Source of the DNA: Micrasema longulum
Lineage: Eukaryota > Arthropoda > Insecta > Trichoptera > Brachycentridae
Direction of reading: 5' to 3'
Length of the DNA stretch: 64,000 bases
NCBI GenBank assembly: GCA_022494885.1
Contig: JAGVSM010003447.1
Location: forward strand, 97,796-161,795
Positions 1 to 11,479 of this stretch are shown piece after piece; position 1 is the first letter of the stretch, and each line of letters begins with the position of its first letter. The notes under the pieces are model-generated. The model searched no databases. It had not been told where the DNA came from and saw nothing but the letters and a program-made list of their open reading frames with translations. Both the position numbers and the translations under genes were made by a program.

Positions 1-813
1 TTGTTTCCTGTATAATACAAAAAAGAATTGAATGATTTAGGTACTTGACCAATTTTAATGATTTTAATGTCTGGCCGACCAAACAACCTAAGTTAAATAT
101 TTTGCAGAAAACAGCCAACTATAGTAAAACTCTGATATATACATACGTTATATATGTTGTGTCATTATGTATTGGATATATTATTTTATATTTATATAAG
201 GGTACTTAATTGTAAAGATGTACCTAATTAATTTGTCATTATGAATTTAAAAATAATCAAATTATGTATTAAAGGAATTACGGGGATTTCTAAAAACTTA
301 GTTGATACACAACCTTAAATATGCATTTAGCAGAAAACGGCCAGATCTAATATTAAATGATACCTTATTCAAACTTTGAATGTATGAGGTGACATTCTGT
401 ATTAAAACATGTTTTTGCTACGGCAACTTTTTAAATTAATGAATACATTGATAAAATTATCACACTTATGTATTTATCCGTTTTCATTTATTAAAGAGAA
501 CCATATTTCAGAAGGCTTTAGTCTTCCTTGATGGGATGCTGATGCATCTAAACTCTTTACAGTAAGATTTTTCTAGTGCTGAGGGGTGCTTTCTGCAAAT
601 TGCGACGTGCCGTTTTTGTGATAAATACTTTTTTCAGAAGGTGATTGTTACAGTTGTTTGTATACAAGTGACCTGATTGTTTTTAGTACAACAAAGAATC
701 AACTTTACTGCACCCGATACCACCAATATCTCAATTTTATTTCCGCATAACTACGTTCAAATAAGTTACTGGTAAGATATATTAAAAATAATTATTCTTC
801 TTTCTGTGACATA
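1..813. other. A/T-rich stretch without a recognised gene
   Basis: No convincing ORF or repeat. Two short blocks near 85-130 and 305-345 look alike, both carrying 'GCAGAAAAC' followed by 'GGCCA' or 'AGCCA'. They may be an old, decayed tandem repeat of about 220 bp, but the similarity is weak. Confidence 0.4.
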
Positions 814-1757
814 TCAGGTCAGCTCGACGTTAGCTATCACTCTAGAGTAGGCATTCCGGTCCTGTGCCAACTGGAACAGCGCCTCAACCCCGCGCACTCC
901 CGTCCAGTCGCGGATGTTTATCAGCCAGAACATCTGTCAACTTCCAGCTCCACGCTTTCCCTCCATCTTCCCCATTATGATTAGCAGTAGAAGCGCATAT
1001 TTGCTTCCGCGCATGATATGGCCCAGATATGCGAGTTTTCTCTGTTTTATCGAGGACAGTAGTTTTTTTCAGCACTGGCTCGTTTCAGCACCTTCACGTT
1101 GGTCACTAAATCTGTCCACGGAATTCTCAGCATTTTTCGGTGAAGCCACATTTTAAAAACCTTTAATACGTTTATGGAGTTTACCTTGAGAATCCATGTT
1201 TCAACCCCGTAGAGCAGTATTGACCACACATAGCACTTGACTATTCTCTGTCTCAGTCGTAAATTAAAACTATCACTGCAAAAGAATGATTTCATGCCAT
1301 TAAATGCTGATCGTGCTATCTCTATTCTGCATCCAATTTCCCTATCCGGATCCAGATCATGTGTGATTTGACTGCCGAGATATTTTAAATTAATCACTTT
1401 CTCGATTGTTTAACCATTTATTCGCAATACGACATTATTGTGAGGGTTTCGGCTAAACACCATCATTTTTGTTTTGGCCACATTAATGTTCGAGTCTATT
1501 ACTCTACCAGCTTTGTCGATTTTACTAAGAAGTTCCTGAAGGACCCATTCGTTGTCAGCCAGGATAACGCTGTCGTCAGCATATCTGATGTTATTAATAA
1601 TTTCGCCGTTAATTTTTATTCTCGTCTTGACATCATAGAGAGCATTCTTAAATATCTTGTCCGAGTATACTGCCGTCATAAAAAAGAAGGACGCATCTAT
1701 AATTTTTTTTCGAAAATGAGTTAAATACATTTTCGAAATCAGGATAAAAATACGCAT
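814..1757 (-). pseudogene. RTE-like LINE reverse transcriptase, 5'-truncated and broken
   Basis: C-terminal half of a non-LTR retrotransposon polymerase. Reading the minus strand, homology begins near 1,680 ('YSDKIFKNAL'). The catalytic 'IRYADDSVILAD' (YADD) and the finger 'LKYLGSQITHDLDPDREIG' follow, then 'CYVWSILLYGVETW' and 'RKMLRIPWTDLVTN'. The last block, 'IRDWTGVRGVEALFQLAQD', is in another frame and ends at a stop at 814-816. This order is that of the RTE-type elements often annotated as craniofacial development protein 2-like. There is one in-frame stop at 1,410-1,412, a frameshift near 1,060-1,075 and another near 890-910, so it cannot be expressed. The RT fingers, endonuclease and 5' end are missing. 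I am confident of the family type, less so of the clade name. Confidence 0.88.
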
Positions 1758-2494
1758 CTACTAAAAATACATCTATCTTTCTAAAATAACCACATCCCTT
1801 TTATTTTCACTAATAAATGAGACTAAACTGCAAAAAGTCTTGAAGACTACCAAATATAAAAGGCTGTTTTGACTTATATAATTATTGAAGACTGATCAAA
1901 ATACTTATTTTTTCTTCTATTCCGTTTTTATTCAACATCAGAAATGAATGTTCTTACTCGTTTTCAATTGAATTTAAGATTTGCTGGTAATTTCGAAGTT
2001 AATTGATTAATAGGTCGGCGTAACTAGTTTAGAAAACAGTAAATGACCAGTAACGTCTATTTTATTTAGTTGAGTAGAATCAATTGGCATATTAACACTA
2101 AAAAAGAAAGACATATACTTAATTACTAAATAAAAAGCGCGTTTCTAGCTAGAAACATCTTTTCATTGAAGTAGAACATATTTTCTTGTATTTTTTTACT
2201 AAAAACAAGAAGAAAACGTTAATTTTTAAATATGTAATGTAAAATTTATTAAAGTGAATATATATATTCCGTTAAGGCAAACCATAAAGCAGGTGTTACC
2301 GTCCATATTGTCCGTTTTTTTTTCAAATTAAAAATGGGCACCAAAAGTTAAATATAATGATACAAGTTTAAACGCCATTTGAAAGAAAATAATTTGCTTT
2401 TTAAGATGATAATTATTCGCTTGTATTATACAAATTGTTTTATTTGATAACAAGCCTTCAAAATGAAATGTCAAGGAGATGAAAGTGATCATTT
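1758..2494. other. A/T-rich stretch without a recognised gene
   Basis: Nothing recognisable on either strand. The sequence is A/T-rich with short homopolymer runs only. Confidence 0.4.
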
Positions 2495-2760
2495 TCAAGA
2501 CCTTTTTCTGTTCACGTTCAATCGAGGTAATATAGCTGCCAAAGCTACGCGATTAACGGTGAAGATGCTTTGAATTGTTGTGTCCTCGGGCCTAACTTCA
2601 ACGTACATCAGGCTTAAGAAAAAGACTGCTGGCCTTATCGGTTGAGTTCGGCTTAGCAGAGCGTCGTCTTTGTTATTCATACATTTATACAGGTACCGGA
2701 CTCGTGCGACAGAGACGACGTTCTACAAAGTCAGCAGCCTCTTTTTTAAACCACATGTAC
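2495..2760 (-). other. Coding-like island of unknown identity
   Basis: The segment is more GC-rich than its surroundings. On the minus strand one frame runs from about 2,757 to a stop at 2,495 with a single stop near 2,681-2,683. It encodes 'ADFVERRLCR', then an ATG-started 61-residue ORF containing 'RPAVFFLSLMYVEVRPEDT'. Amino-acid composition looks protein-like, but I do not recognise a family. The plus strand is also partly open here ('FGLAERRLCYSY'). That is partly because an imperfect inverted repeat (2,657-2,673 against 2,710-2,728, core CGTCGTCT/AGACGACG) lies inside. It could be an old exon, a transposon remnant or chance. Confidence 0.25.
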
Positions 2761-2884
2761 TAAATCACCGGATATTTTATGTGTGATAAATAGAACAATA
2801 ACCCTGTACTTGTGATTCACACTAAATTTCAACTCTCAGGTAATCATTCTAAAAAATATATTAGTATCTCGATAAGTACGTCTT

Positions 2885-3122
2885 GTGAAGTAGTAGTTGG
2901 CGTTTTTGCTTACCATGCCTGAAATCTTATGATTGATTACCGGTAGGACGTGAAATATTAATTTTAAAGTAGTCTTACCGCTCAATATTTCACTGCTTCT
3001 AGACTGGCGTCCAAGGCGTAAGACTGATCACCTTACTTTTTATGTAATAAAATAATTCGTTGATGCACCACTAAGTTATGATAAAGTAAATATGATGACG
3101 ATAATAATCATTATAATAATAC
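2885..3122 (+). mobile_element. SINE-A copy (tRNA-derived), degenerate
   Basis: The head 'TAGTAGTTGGCG...TTGCTTACCATGC' is a decayed tRNA-like A-box region. It is followed by the family body ('TTTCACTGCTTCTAGACTGG', 'GTAAGACTGATCACCT') and a tail with 'GATGCACCACTAAG' and a GATGA/ATAAT-rich end. The same order occurs at 22.5, 24.1, 20.4 and 9.1 kb. Confidence 0.7.
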
Positions 3123-4013
3123 AGAAGTAACAAGCCATAAAAAATCACTATTTTTAAAAGGTGTTACCTGTAATGTATACAATATTTACCACGTATCATA
3201 ATTTGAAACGTGTTTCAATGGTTGTTATTATATATTTAATGGTTCTTTTATTGTAAAACCTATAAAAAAAAATTAAAATGAAATTAAAATTTGGTTAAAG
3301 TTTTTTTTTTATCTTTATTAATGATCTGAGTTTTAGTGTTATATATCATGTTTGCTCACTGCAATATTTTAATTGATTTATCAAATTAATCATCGCGGTA
3401 AATAAATATGCAATGCAGCCGTAATATCTGAGTTTAAATCTGAATAACCAGTCTTCCTTCCGGTGGTCTTAACGTTCAGTGCAAAGATAAATAAATAAAT
3501 AAAACAGCATCACTGATAATTAATCTCTAAGACAGTGATGAGTTTGATATGTATATTTCTTGATAACACTATTCGCACCCCAAAAATACACTGTCATAAG
3601 TCTAAATAAGTCTTTTATAAAGTTGCGGTTATACAATGTTTTTTTTCTAATGGGAACATTTATGTATTTCATTTTTTTTTCTGAACGGGATATTCTAAAA
3701 ACAAGTTGAATATCGAGATCACTGCTGTAATAATTTTTGAGATTTTTTTTTGTCTCTGGCGGTGCCAAAATAGAAGGAAAAATTGCTCCTTGACAAATAA
3801 AAATAGCTGTCTGAAGAAGTTCCTTGTAATCTAGTAATGGCTTTTTTGTGCAAAATGAGCATAATTCAAAAGCAAATAATATGTATTTCATTGGATTCAT
3901 AATATTTAAGAATTGAATTTTTCACTGAGTGGGTTAAAATCGATTGGACTTTAGATTCGCCAAAATGAAAAAAAAACACTTCTTAAAGCCTTTCAACTAC
4001 TTTTGAAATCCAC
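3123..4013. other. No recognised gene; one unassigned minus-strand ORF
   Basis: A 126-codon ORF lies on the minus strand at 3,520-3,900. Its product is rich in K, I, Y and F, with no motif I recognise. Its composition matches what chance gives in A/T-rich DNA. I do not call it a gene. Confidence 0.4.
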
Positions 4014-4116
4014 CAGGGCTGGAATTTTAAACGAAATTATAGCGCGGTATAGCGCGTTTTTACGTAATAAATACGCATTATAGCGCGCTGTAAACGCGTT
4101 CGGAATACCAGCCCTG
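4014..4116. mobile_element. Short GC-rich palindromic element (MITE-like)
   Basis: About 103 bp bounded by CAGGGCTGG and CCAGCCCTG, with further inverted similarity inside (CGAACGCG-type ends and repeated TATAGCGCG blocks). The ends resemble hAT-type terminal inverted repeats. No clear 8-bp target-site duplication is visible ('AAATCCAC' left, 'ATGTTATT' right). It is strikingly GC-rich against the surrounding DNA. Confidence 0.6.
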
Positions 4117-4996
4117 ATGTTATTAGCTAGAAGCTTCATTTACTACTCATAGAGAGAACGTCTAGTAAATAAATAAAATGAATAATTGATTTTGTGTACT
4201 CAATTGTTTTTTGGGACATTTGTTCATAAAAAAAGAAATTTAATATGGTTTTCGCCTCTCCCTTAAAGTCATCTGCGTTTAATCTGAAATAATATTTAAG
4301 TTTTGTTTATAAATCTACTTATTAAATTGTACATTAATTAAGGTTATCTCGGATATACTTCACACGGTGATCAATGGTGACAAAATATATCCTCCATCAT
4401 TCAAGTTCTCCAAAACAGAGATAAGTGTTGAATGTTGAAGAGGAAACTGGTGACATCGACAGATTCTCTCGCTACTCCTGGAGAACAAGCAATGCCAGGA
4501 TTGATATACGTGTAAAGGGTAATGTTTCCGATCACCCGACTAATTTTTGTATTATTTTTTAAAGAAAAAAATGCTTTTTAAAACATTTTTACTTGTGAAA
4601 GTTCTGGGTGTAAGTTCATTTTTATTTATTATAAAAATAAACTATAATTCACAACAAATTTGAGGCAAAATTTCCTGTGTCTGAGCGGATGAAAAAAACA
4701 GTTCTGAAATAAAAATAAAACCATGATCATTGAAGACGCGATGGCTACACTCACGTAAAAGTCCTAAAAATAGAAATCGAGTACATAAAATTACAAATGT
4801 TCTTTTTTTATTTCACAATCTACTTATATTTATTAAGTGTACTGTAACTTTCGAAAAAAGAAACTAGCACTTGTGCCTGGTGAGTGGCTTACACTGTTTT
4901 AGTTAATTAGTGGATTTGAAGTTATATAATTTCAAATAAAATAAAAATGTACCTACAACAAATGTTATTTGATGTTACAAATATACTTATTTATAC
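4117..4996. other. A/T-rich stretch without a recognised gene
   Basis: Nothing recognisable on either strand. Confidence 0.4.
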
Positions 4997-5043
4997 AAAC
5001 ATATACATATATGTACCCACATACATACATACACGTATACATG

Positions 5044-5074
<31 letters not shown>

Positions 5075-5085
5075 CCACAGATGTA
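4997..5085 (+). repeat. (CATA)n microsatellite
   Basis: Imperfect CATA/TACA tetranucleotide repeats with a clean run near 5,040-5,072. A short ORF spanning it (Tyr/Ile/His/Thr repeats) is a product of the repeat. Confidence 0.9.
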
Positions 5086-5154
5086 CATACCTACATTAAT
5101 ATAATGTATCAATTCAGAAATAAATCAGTTTTAACTAAATGTACAGTATACATG

Positions 5155-5235
5155 AAAATAAAAAAAATAAAATAAAAATAATAATAATGAAATAAATAAA
5201 AAAAACCTAAAATAATAATACAGTAAAACTAATTA
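5155..5235 (+). repeat. A-rich (AAATA/AATAA) simple repeat
   Basis: Runs of AAATAAAATAA and AATAATAAT resemble a retroposon tail, but no retroposon body is recognisable just upstream. Confidence 0.5.
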
Positions 5236-5522
5236 AAAAATTAATCCTGTTTTTACTAGAAATTTACTTTGAATTTATTTAGTGATCACAAATTAGCAAT
5301 ATTGTAGTAAGGGGTACAATGACAGCTTTAAAAGTTTGTGTTTTATTGTTTTTTCGGTTTGATTGTAAAGACGTAAGGACGTTTTAAATTTTCACTTTTT
5401 GAAATAGAATATGCGAACCTGAAGAAATACTCTTTATGATCAGTTTGGAAAAGGGGTGGGCATTTTTAATGTATAGTTCTAGAACTGACACATGAGACGA
5501 AGACAGATTATCTTTTCTTTAT

Positions 5523-5594
5523 GTGACAAAGGTGATCAACATACGCTGTGGTCGGTGTACCAATGCAGTGGCCTGAAATGGAAGAATCAATGAT
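5523..5594 (+). mobile_element. SINE-A 3'-end fragment
   Basis: Contains 'ATACGCTGTGGTCGGTGTAC', 'CAATGCAGTG' and 'GAAATGGAAGAATCAATGAT', matching the 3' end of the SINE-A copy at 22.5 kb. The 'CCTATGCACC...GGTGC' segment is deleted. Confidence 0.6.
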
Positions 5595-6074
5595 TTTCGT
5601 TTTATTTTCTAAAAATAAATTTACTTAATTATTAGCTACTCACGACACAAATAGAAATGATATTCTAACATACTCTCAACCTTACATTTGTTATGGTTCT
5701 ATCATATAACCTAGACCCTATAAACCTGCCATAAAAGTATATCGCTTTTAGTATACTTGCCTTATAAGTACAAGGTGTTCATAAAATATACTACAACTAA
5801 TTAAAATGAAAACCAACCCGTTTTAAGAGCGAAATACCGCAATCGAAACATGGGAAAAAACTTTTTCTGATAAATTATCATTGATATGATTAAGATATCA
5901 AAAAAATGCATAAAGCAAACTTCAGGGTAAGCGTAAACCAGACAATCAGAGTCCCAGAGAATCGCTTAAAGATAAGATTGAAAAATCAATACATTGACAG
6001 TCACATGTCAATAAACTTATGAAAATTTGATGTATGTACATAAAAATATTTAAGATTTTAGGCAAAAGAGAGTT
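5595..6074. other. No clear gene; possible upstream part of the next LINE
   Basis: No readable frame. If the LINE continues to the left of 6,075 it is too decayed to follow by eye. Confidence 0.4.
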
Positions 6075-6320
6075 TTTCATAGATTCAACACTAGAAATAA
6101 AGATATGCTTGTTGTGCACACTACTAGACTGCAAAAAATTAGTAATTCTTTTGCTTTAAACTGCATATGATTTTACAACAAGGTACCTCTTGAAATTCAA
6201 GCTTTGCCAACAAAAAAAATAATCGATATTGTCAAGCATAGGCTGTTCGGAAATAGCTACTATAGAGTCAAAGAATATTTGCAGGACAAGACAGCTTGGC
6301 ATAAGATTCTTGTTTATTGA
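6075..6320 (+). pseudogene. LINE ORF2 C-terminus
   Basis: An 82-codon frame reads 'FHRFNTRNKDMLVV', then 'FALNCI', one stop (TGA), 'FYNKVPLEIQALP', 'KHRLFGNSYYRVKEYLQ' and 'DKTAWHK', and ends with TGA at 6,318-6,320. The order is N-T-R-N-K-D, then F-Y-N-K-x-P-x-E-I, then a basic tail with Y-Y and A-W. It is typical of the region after the reverse transcriptase in jockey/CR1-like elements. The YADD domain is absent, so the copy is heavily 5'-truncated. One nonsense codon indicates a dead but fairly young copy. The T-rich sequence after the stop is probably its 3' untranslated region. Confidence 0.75.
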
Positions 6321-8384
6321 ATTTAATTTATTGATTTTACTTAGTTGATTTAAATTGCGTTGTTGTTTTATTTTTTTTCGTTTGTTGGGTTAAGTTTACT
6401 AACTGTCGAATTATGTTTTATACTTATAGTTTTTTGACGTTTATAAGAGATTAAATGAATTCTATGTAAATAATAATACAAAAATAATGAAATTAAGGCA
6501 ACGGCTTTAATACTTACGCTGATGGGCACTAAAGTTAATTTTATTTTTTTAAATTTATGCGGTTTAATCAAGTTACTGTCTCTGGATATGAACTGAACAA
6601 ACATTTTTACACTATTCATTCTCTTCAAAAAGATGTAGTGTACTTTATGTGATTTATTATAATTTGTTTTATTTGGGAAAACAACAGTTTTACGTACATA
6701 TTTATAGAAAACAGCATATATATTGTATAAAATCAGAACCAATAACAGTTTCCTACACATTGAACAAAGTTAGTCAAAAAAATATAATACATATACTCGT
6801 ATGCATATAGTTCATACATATAAAAACTATACTATTTGTTTTTTTAAATAATGAAAGAAAGACATACATATTTTTTAAATGAACAGTTGTTGTAAATGGG
6901 GCAGGATTAGGTCAGGAATTCATGGCCAAGGCCAACCAAGGACAAACATGTCGCGGTTTTATAGAAACGTTTTTTTTTTTTAAATTTCTTTTTTACCTTT
7001 CTCCACAATATCCGTATTGATTTCGAAAAAACAATTAATTATTCTTAATCCATTTAATATATTTTTATCGGTATTCGTAGTATGCGATATTTTCCTTTTT
7101 AGTAATTCATACTTAAAATCTAAATTGATGTTATTAGGTTAAAATGTATAATAATACCATAGTAGTAATATTTTTTTTAGATATATTTTTATTATTTGAA
7201 TACTTCATATGAATGTGTAACATAATTTAATTAACAATGTATTCCTCACTCAAAAACTCGTGCCAAGGAAGACATTTTACAATTTATGTTGACCTCAATT
7301 TATTTCCTTTATATATTTGTTTTCAAACAGATTTATAATAGGTTTTTTATATAAACATCCCAAAACAAAATAAATTAAAATTAAAATAAATCTCAAATAA
7401 GTGTACGTAGCTTGGATTAAGGGAAACCAAAGTTTCAAGATTAATTGCATTTCCATCGACTGGACGAGTGAATTAAACAGCTTTCGATATTGTTCCTGTA
7501 CTTTTTTCATGCAATTTGCCAAACTCACGGTGAAACAGACACAAATTAAAATCACGGTTTATAAAATTGAATTTTCAAAGTATCGGTGATAAGAGATGTA
7601 TTTTTAAAAACACACCTGTATCTAAGTGATTACTTTTAAAAAATTTCAAATATTGGATATTTGTCAAAAATATAAATCGAAATCAGTAGTGGTCACAAAT
7701 CTCAATATGAAAAAATACTCATCAATTTGCCGTAATCATAATAATATATACCCTGATGAGGACATGATTTTAGAGAGGAATTAATACTTTTTTGACATAA
7801 ATACAACGATAATACATTGACCAAGGTAAAATAAAACATTTAACCTCATTCCATCCCAGATTCATGGAAGAGTGTTGGGATTGCTAAGCTCAGGAAGGTG
7901 CTGGCCACATTTTTATTCCGTATTGGTCGGGGGGTCAGAAAAATTGACCAATTTAGAAGGACGTAAGTTGATTTCTGGTTTAACTGGTAATGGCTTATGA
8001 TTGATGTGTTAGTGGTATATGTATTATTTATTTTTAAATCCGGAAGTAGGGTACACGTATGCATATTCTTATGTGTGTTCTAATTATATTAATATCGTAT
8101 AAAAATAAAGCTTATACATAAATAGTTTAACACATACTCGTATGTTTTAAATTTAAATCCGAATTTCGATAAAATATTAATGAACCTTTGCCTAATTTAT
8201 TAAAATTCAATTTTATTTAAATTTGTCACTGCTAATTTAATGATTCTTTTCCATTTGTTATTTTACATTTTACATTAATATGGTCTCGTTTTGAATATTA
8301 ATTATAAAAATGGGAAAACTAACATATTGGATAAAATATTTTTTTGATAATATTTATGAGAAAATTAACATATTCTAATAAAAA
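6321..8384. other. A/T-rich stretch without a recognised gene
   Basis: Several A/T-rich ORFs of 60-130 codons (for example 6,368-6,760 minus) show no motif and look like chance. A slightly GC-richer patch at 7,845-7,960 is open on both strands but unrecognised. Confidence 0.4.
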
Positions 8385-8530
8385 ATATCAACTGTCTTAG
8401 AATGGAGATGCTATCCCTAGTTAAGCAGTTAAGATGACTCACCAGTAAAAAAAAAAAACTTTTACTACTTATTGTACAAATTGCTGTAATTTGCTGTAAT
8501 AAATACGTAAATATGTAACCATATATAAAT
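8385..8530 (-). repeat. Dispersed repeat E, copy 1
   Basis: The reverse complement carries 'TATTTATTACAGCAA', 'AACTAGGGATAGCATCTCC' and 'TTCTAAGACAG'. This matches 17,345-17,510 on the plus strand in the same order. It is probably the 3' end of a retroelement, but no coding part is visible. Confidence 0.6.
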
Positions 8531-9054
8531 AAAAATAATTTAAAAAATTAACTTGTTGGGTGACAAAAAATAAATTAATTTAAGAGTGAAGCCGATACGA
8601 AGACCTTCGCTCTTTAAAATGGTTTTCAGTTTTGTGAGGGAAGTGTTGTAACTAAAGTTGAGGTAGAGATTTTAAGGTGATCTTAATATGTAAGGGATCC
8701 GTATTAATCTATTCAAATCGATTGGTGTACAATTCAATATCTTTAAATCGGCTTCCGTCAAAGAGAATCTTGGACTATCAACAAAAGATTGCTTCTAAAG
8801 AAGCGCGGAGGCTAGATTGAAAGCACTTCACAAATATATCCATTACTCCACACAACAATAATATAAGACAAATTGCCTGGACATTAGAAATTATATGAAG
8901 CTGTTTCTTTTGATTTAAAAATACCTTCGCATGAAACAAATCGACAACCGTATCGAATTACGAGTAATAAGTTTGATTGCAGTTGATTAAACAGATAGGA
9001 AGACGGAGTTTGTCATGACTATGAAAATAAAAACTTTTAGTATTTATTATTTCA
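8531..9054. other. No recognised gene
   Basis: No coding frame or named repeat. A GC-richer patch near 8,580-8,830 is unassigned. Confidence 0.4.
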
Positions 9055-9400
9055 TAATAAAACCTTTATCAACACCCGGTGATGCATAAGGCACTGCATT
9101 ATTAAGTAAAATGCAGCATATATCGATCATCTCTTATATGAAGGTAAGGTGATCACTATTACGCTTTAGGTGGTAGTCCGGTGACACTGAAATCCTTTGG
9201 CGAAAACTACCTTATAAACAAATGTTTTATGTTAATCCTTCCGGGAATCGCACCCAGGACCTTAGGCTTTGTGGCGAATGCTCCTGTAAGGAACGATTTC
9301 TCTAGTCGATTTCCTTTTACAGGATTTTTATCAGAGAGCAGCCGTCGAGTTGAAAATACTCGTTTACGACTCTAGTTTTATTTCACACTTTTGTAAATCA
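9055..9400 (-). mobile_element. SINE-A copy with 5' block
   Basis: The reverse complement shows the 5' block ('GGCTGCTCTCTGATAAAAAT', 'CCTGTAAAAGGAAATCGA'), then a decayed tRNA-like core with B-box-like 'GGTGCGATTCCCGG', then the body. The 3' end has 'ATGCAGTGCCTTATGCATCA' followed by 'CCGGGTG'. Confidence 0.75.
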
Positions 9401-9574
9401 AAATGTTTCAGGCTTCTTCCCAATATTCGGTAAACATGTTTAGAAAAGTAATATTTTTTTGTTATTTCTCTGCACATACTATAAATTCAATTACATAAAG
9501 TTAATAGTTTATGATAAATGATGTTCAAAAAAATTTAAACAAACTTTAAGTCGTTTATGATTATTTGCGATTTT

Positions 9575-9785
9575 TCGTGTCCGGGCGGTTGAAGAATACT
9601 GTTATGTGTGTGAAATAGACCCAGGACCCTGAACGAGCAATTTTGGCCCGATGGCTATCTCTTAGGTAAGAATCCTGAAAAAGGGAATCGAGTTAAGATA
9701 AGTCTGCCTCTTAGTGTAGTAGTTAGCGCGTTTGCTAACCATTCTTGAGGTTCTGTGTTTTTACATAGTAAAATATCTAAAAAAG
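9575..9785 (+). mobile_element. SINE-A copy, 5' block plus tRNA-like head
   Basis: Block 'TTGAAGAATACTGTTATGTG', 'GGACCCTGAACGAGCA', 'GATGGCTATCTCTTAGGTAA' and 'GAATCGAGTTAAGATAAGTC' leads directly into the head 'TAGTTAGCGCGTTTGCTAAC'. The body is lost after 9,785. It shows the upstream block in plus orientation. Confidence 0.7.
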
Positions 9786-9929
9786 AAACATACACCCATC
9801 TACAATTCAAATACAATCATAATGTTGCATTTGTTTAACAATTGTGTCGTACTTCAATCATTTGCCCCTAAAATGGATGGGATTTGACAGGTGGAAAAAT
9901 ATTATTTTAAAAATATATATTTGCTTTGT

Positions 9930-9990
9930 TGAGAATCAAACGCGAGACTTATGGAGACCTACGCGGTAGCTAAATTTAGCAGAAGTAAGA
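9930..9990 (-). repeat. Degenerate tRNA-like (SINE) fragment
   Basis: The reverse complement ends in 'CGCGTTTGATTCTCAAC', resembling a decayed B box. The head is poor. Confidence 0.3.
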
Positions 9991-10194
9991 TGGTTTATTT
10001 CAAATTAGCACAAAGCGTTATAATTGTAAGGTTTTTTTGACATTTTAAAATTTATTTTACTGATATTTAAACGTGTAAATCATACGATGTAGAAATATCT
10101 GAATTTACAATGATATTTAATTGGACAAAATATTGATTCAACTAATGAATTACCCACAGCACAAAATATTGAGGCTTGTGAAACGCGCCTTTTT

Positions 10195-10280
10195 GATTAT
10201 TTTGAACTTACCGGAGATCAAACCAGGAACCTATCGTGGGTGAGGCAAGCGTATTACTCACTACCACACTAGCCCACCTA
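10195..10280 (-). mobile_element. tRNA-derived SINE head, third type
   Basis: The reverse complement reads 'GGGCTAGTGTGGTAGTGAGT', 'ACGCTTGCCTCACCC' and 'CCTGGTTTGATCTCCGG', an A-box/B-box arrangement at tRNA spacing. It differs from SINE-A and SINE-B. The acceptor stem does not pair, so it is not a functional tRNA. Confidence 0.5.
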
Positions 10281-10374
10281 TTGCCTTCTCTAAAATATTT
10301 TTTGTAATATCTTTTGCATATGAAATATTTTTTCTTATGGGAAGCAAAAAAATATTTTAACAATATTCTGAATA

Positions 10375-10435
10375 TGTTTTATTTTTTGTAGACAAGGGCT
10401 GGGTTCAACTCCCTAGTCAATTATTAATATTGATG
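10375..10435 (+). repeat. PF palindromic family, terminal fragment
   Basis: 'TTGTAGACAAGGGCTGGGTT' followed by 'CAACTCCCTAG' matches the start of the PF copy at 23,225. Nothing of the inner arms remains. Confidence 0.55.
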
Positions 10436-10488
10436 AATTAAATAAAAAAAAGAACATCTAAGAGAAGTCAATATGGAAGCATAGGCTT

Positions 10489-11065
10489 TTATTTTGCATT
10501 GTGCCAATCAATTTTAGGGCACGGTATAATTTGATGGGATGGTGCGAGTGACTCAGTTTTAAATAGTGTATTTGTTGCACAAAAATCCATACTTAAAATA
10601 ATACTTAAGACTCCCGATACAGATATCTTCTGAAGAAATATTCTACAAATCACAACTTATGACACCAAAGCAATTATAAACTAAAACAATACTCACTCAC
10701 AGATAAAAAAAAATCTTCTTATTCAAATGAAAGACATGGTCCCTATAATACATCACATACAAATAATATAATCACTAAATCCTCAACACAAAGACAACTT
10801 AAACAGATGCAAACTAATACTACTCTCGGACAGAAGGATTTTGAGTATTATTTAATTAAAATCTTTAACCTACTTCCACTATCTATTAAAATAGTTAGTA
10901 ACGAGAAAATGTTCAAAAAGGCTGTTAAAAACGGATAGAGGAGCTAGATAGAAGTAAAATGTATTGTCTTATTCGCCCAAACTAATATTGAATCAACTGA
11001 TCTACAAATGTATAGCCAATGTTATGTTTTAGTTCTTTTATTGTGCGTTTTGTAATAAAAATAAT
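10489..11065 (+). pseudogene. LINE ORF2 C-terminus and 3' end
   Basis: Coding traces start with 'YFALCQSILGHGII' and 'WDGASDSVLN', then 'VFVAQKSILKIILKTP'. After a frame break a clean 76-codon frame (10,711-10,938) encodes 'YSNERHGPYNT', 'QKDFEYYLIKIFNLLPLSIK' and 'MFKKAVKNG', ending with TAG. These are the classic successive blocks after the RT domain of jockey/CR1-like LINEs: Q-S-x-L-x-Y-G, V-Q-K-x-x-L-K, I-F-N-x-L-P-x-x-I-K, F-K-x-x-x-K. The YADD domain is missing. There are stops at W-D-G and after 'TDIF'. An A/T-rich 3' region with AATAAAAATAATAAA follows to about 11,065. Confidence 0.8.
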
Positions 11066-11479
11066 AAAGATGTACTTAGTTCATTATTAACATAAATACG
11101 TAGTGTTTAAAAATATCTAAAGCTTTTCATAAATATATCAGTTTATTAAGTCCTCTTTGTTTATTCTCAAATCTGAAAATGTTTGAAAAAAAGCATATTG
11201 TTAAATGTCTTTGGCACGAGTAACCCCAGAAAGATCACATTATTTTTATCATTAGTCATAGTTTAAGTTTTAAAAAGATTAAATGTAAAATAAATAGGGT
11301 TTATGAAAATTTCGAAAACTCTTTTTTTTTTTGTTTAATCACTGATCAAGGATAAGTTTAAAAATTGAAAAATATTTTCAGGTGTTACCTTGTATGTATG
11401 TAGGTGAAATAATTTGTTCGAATGAATCTCCCCCGCATTAGTTAAAGCTTAATTTTTTAATTTTTTAACGTCAAAAAAG
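11066..11479. other. No recognised gene
   Basis: A/T-rich with no coding frame or named repeat. Confidence 0.4.

Noticed and set aside
4969..5175. Tyr/His/Thr-rich ORF
   Set aside because: It is a translation of the CATA microsatellite.
6368..6760. 130-codon minus-strand ORF
   Set aside because: Ile/Lys/Tyr-rich with no motif. Such lengths are expected by chance in A/T-rich sequence.
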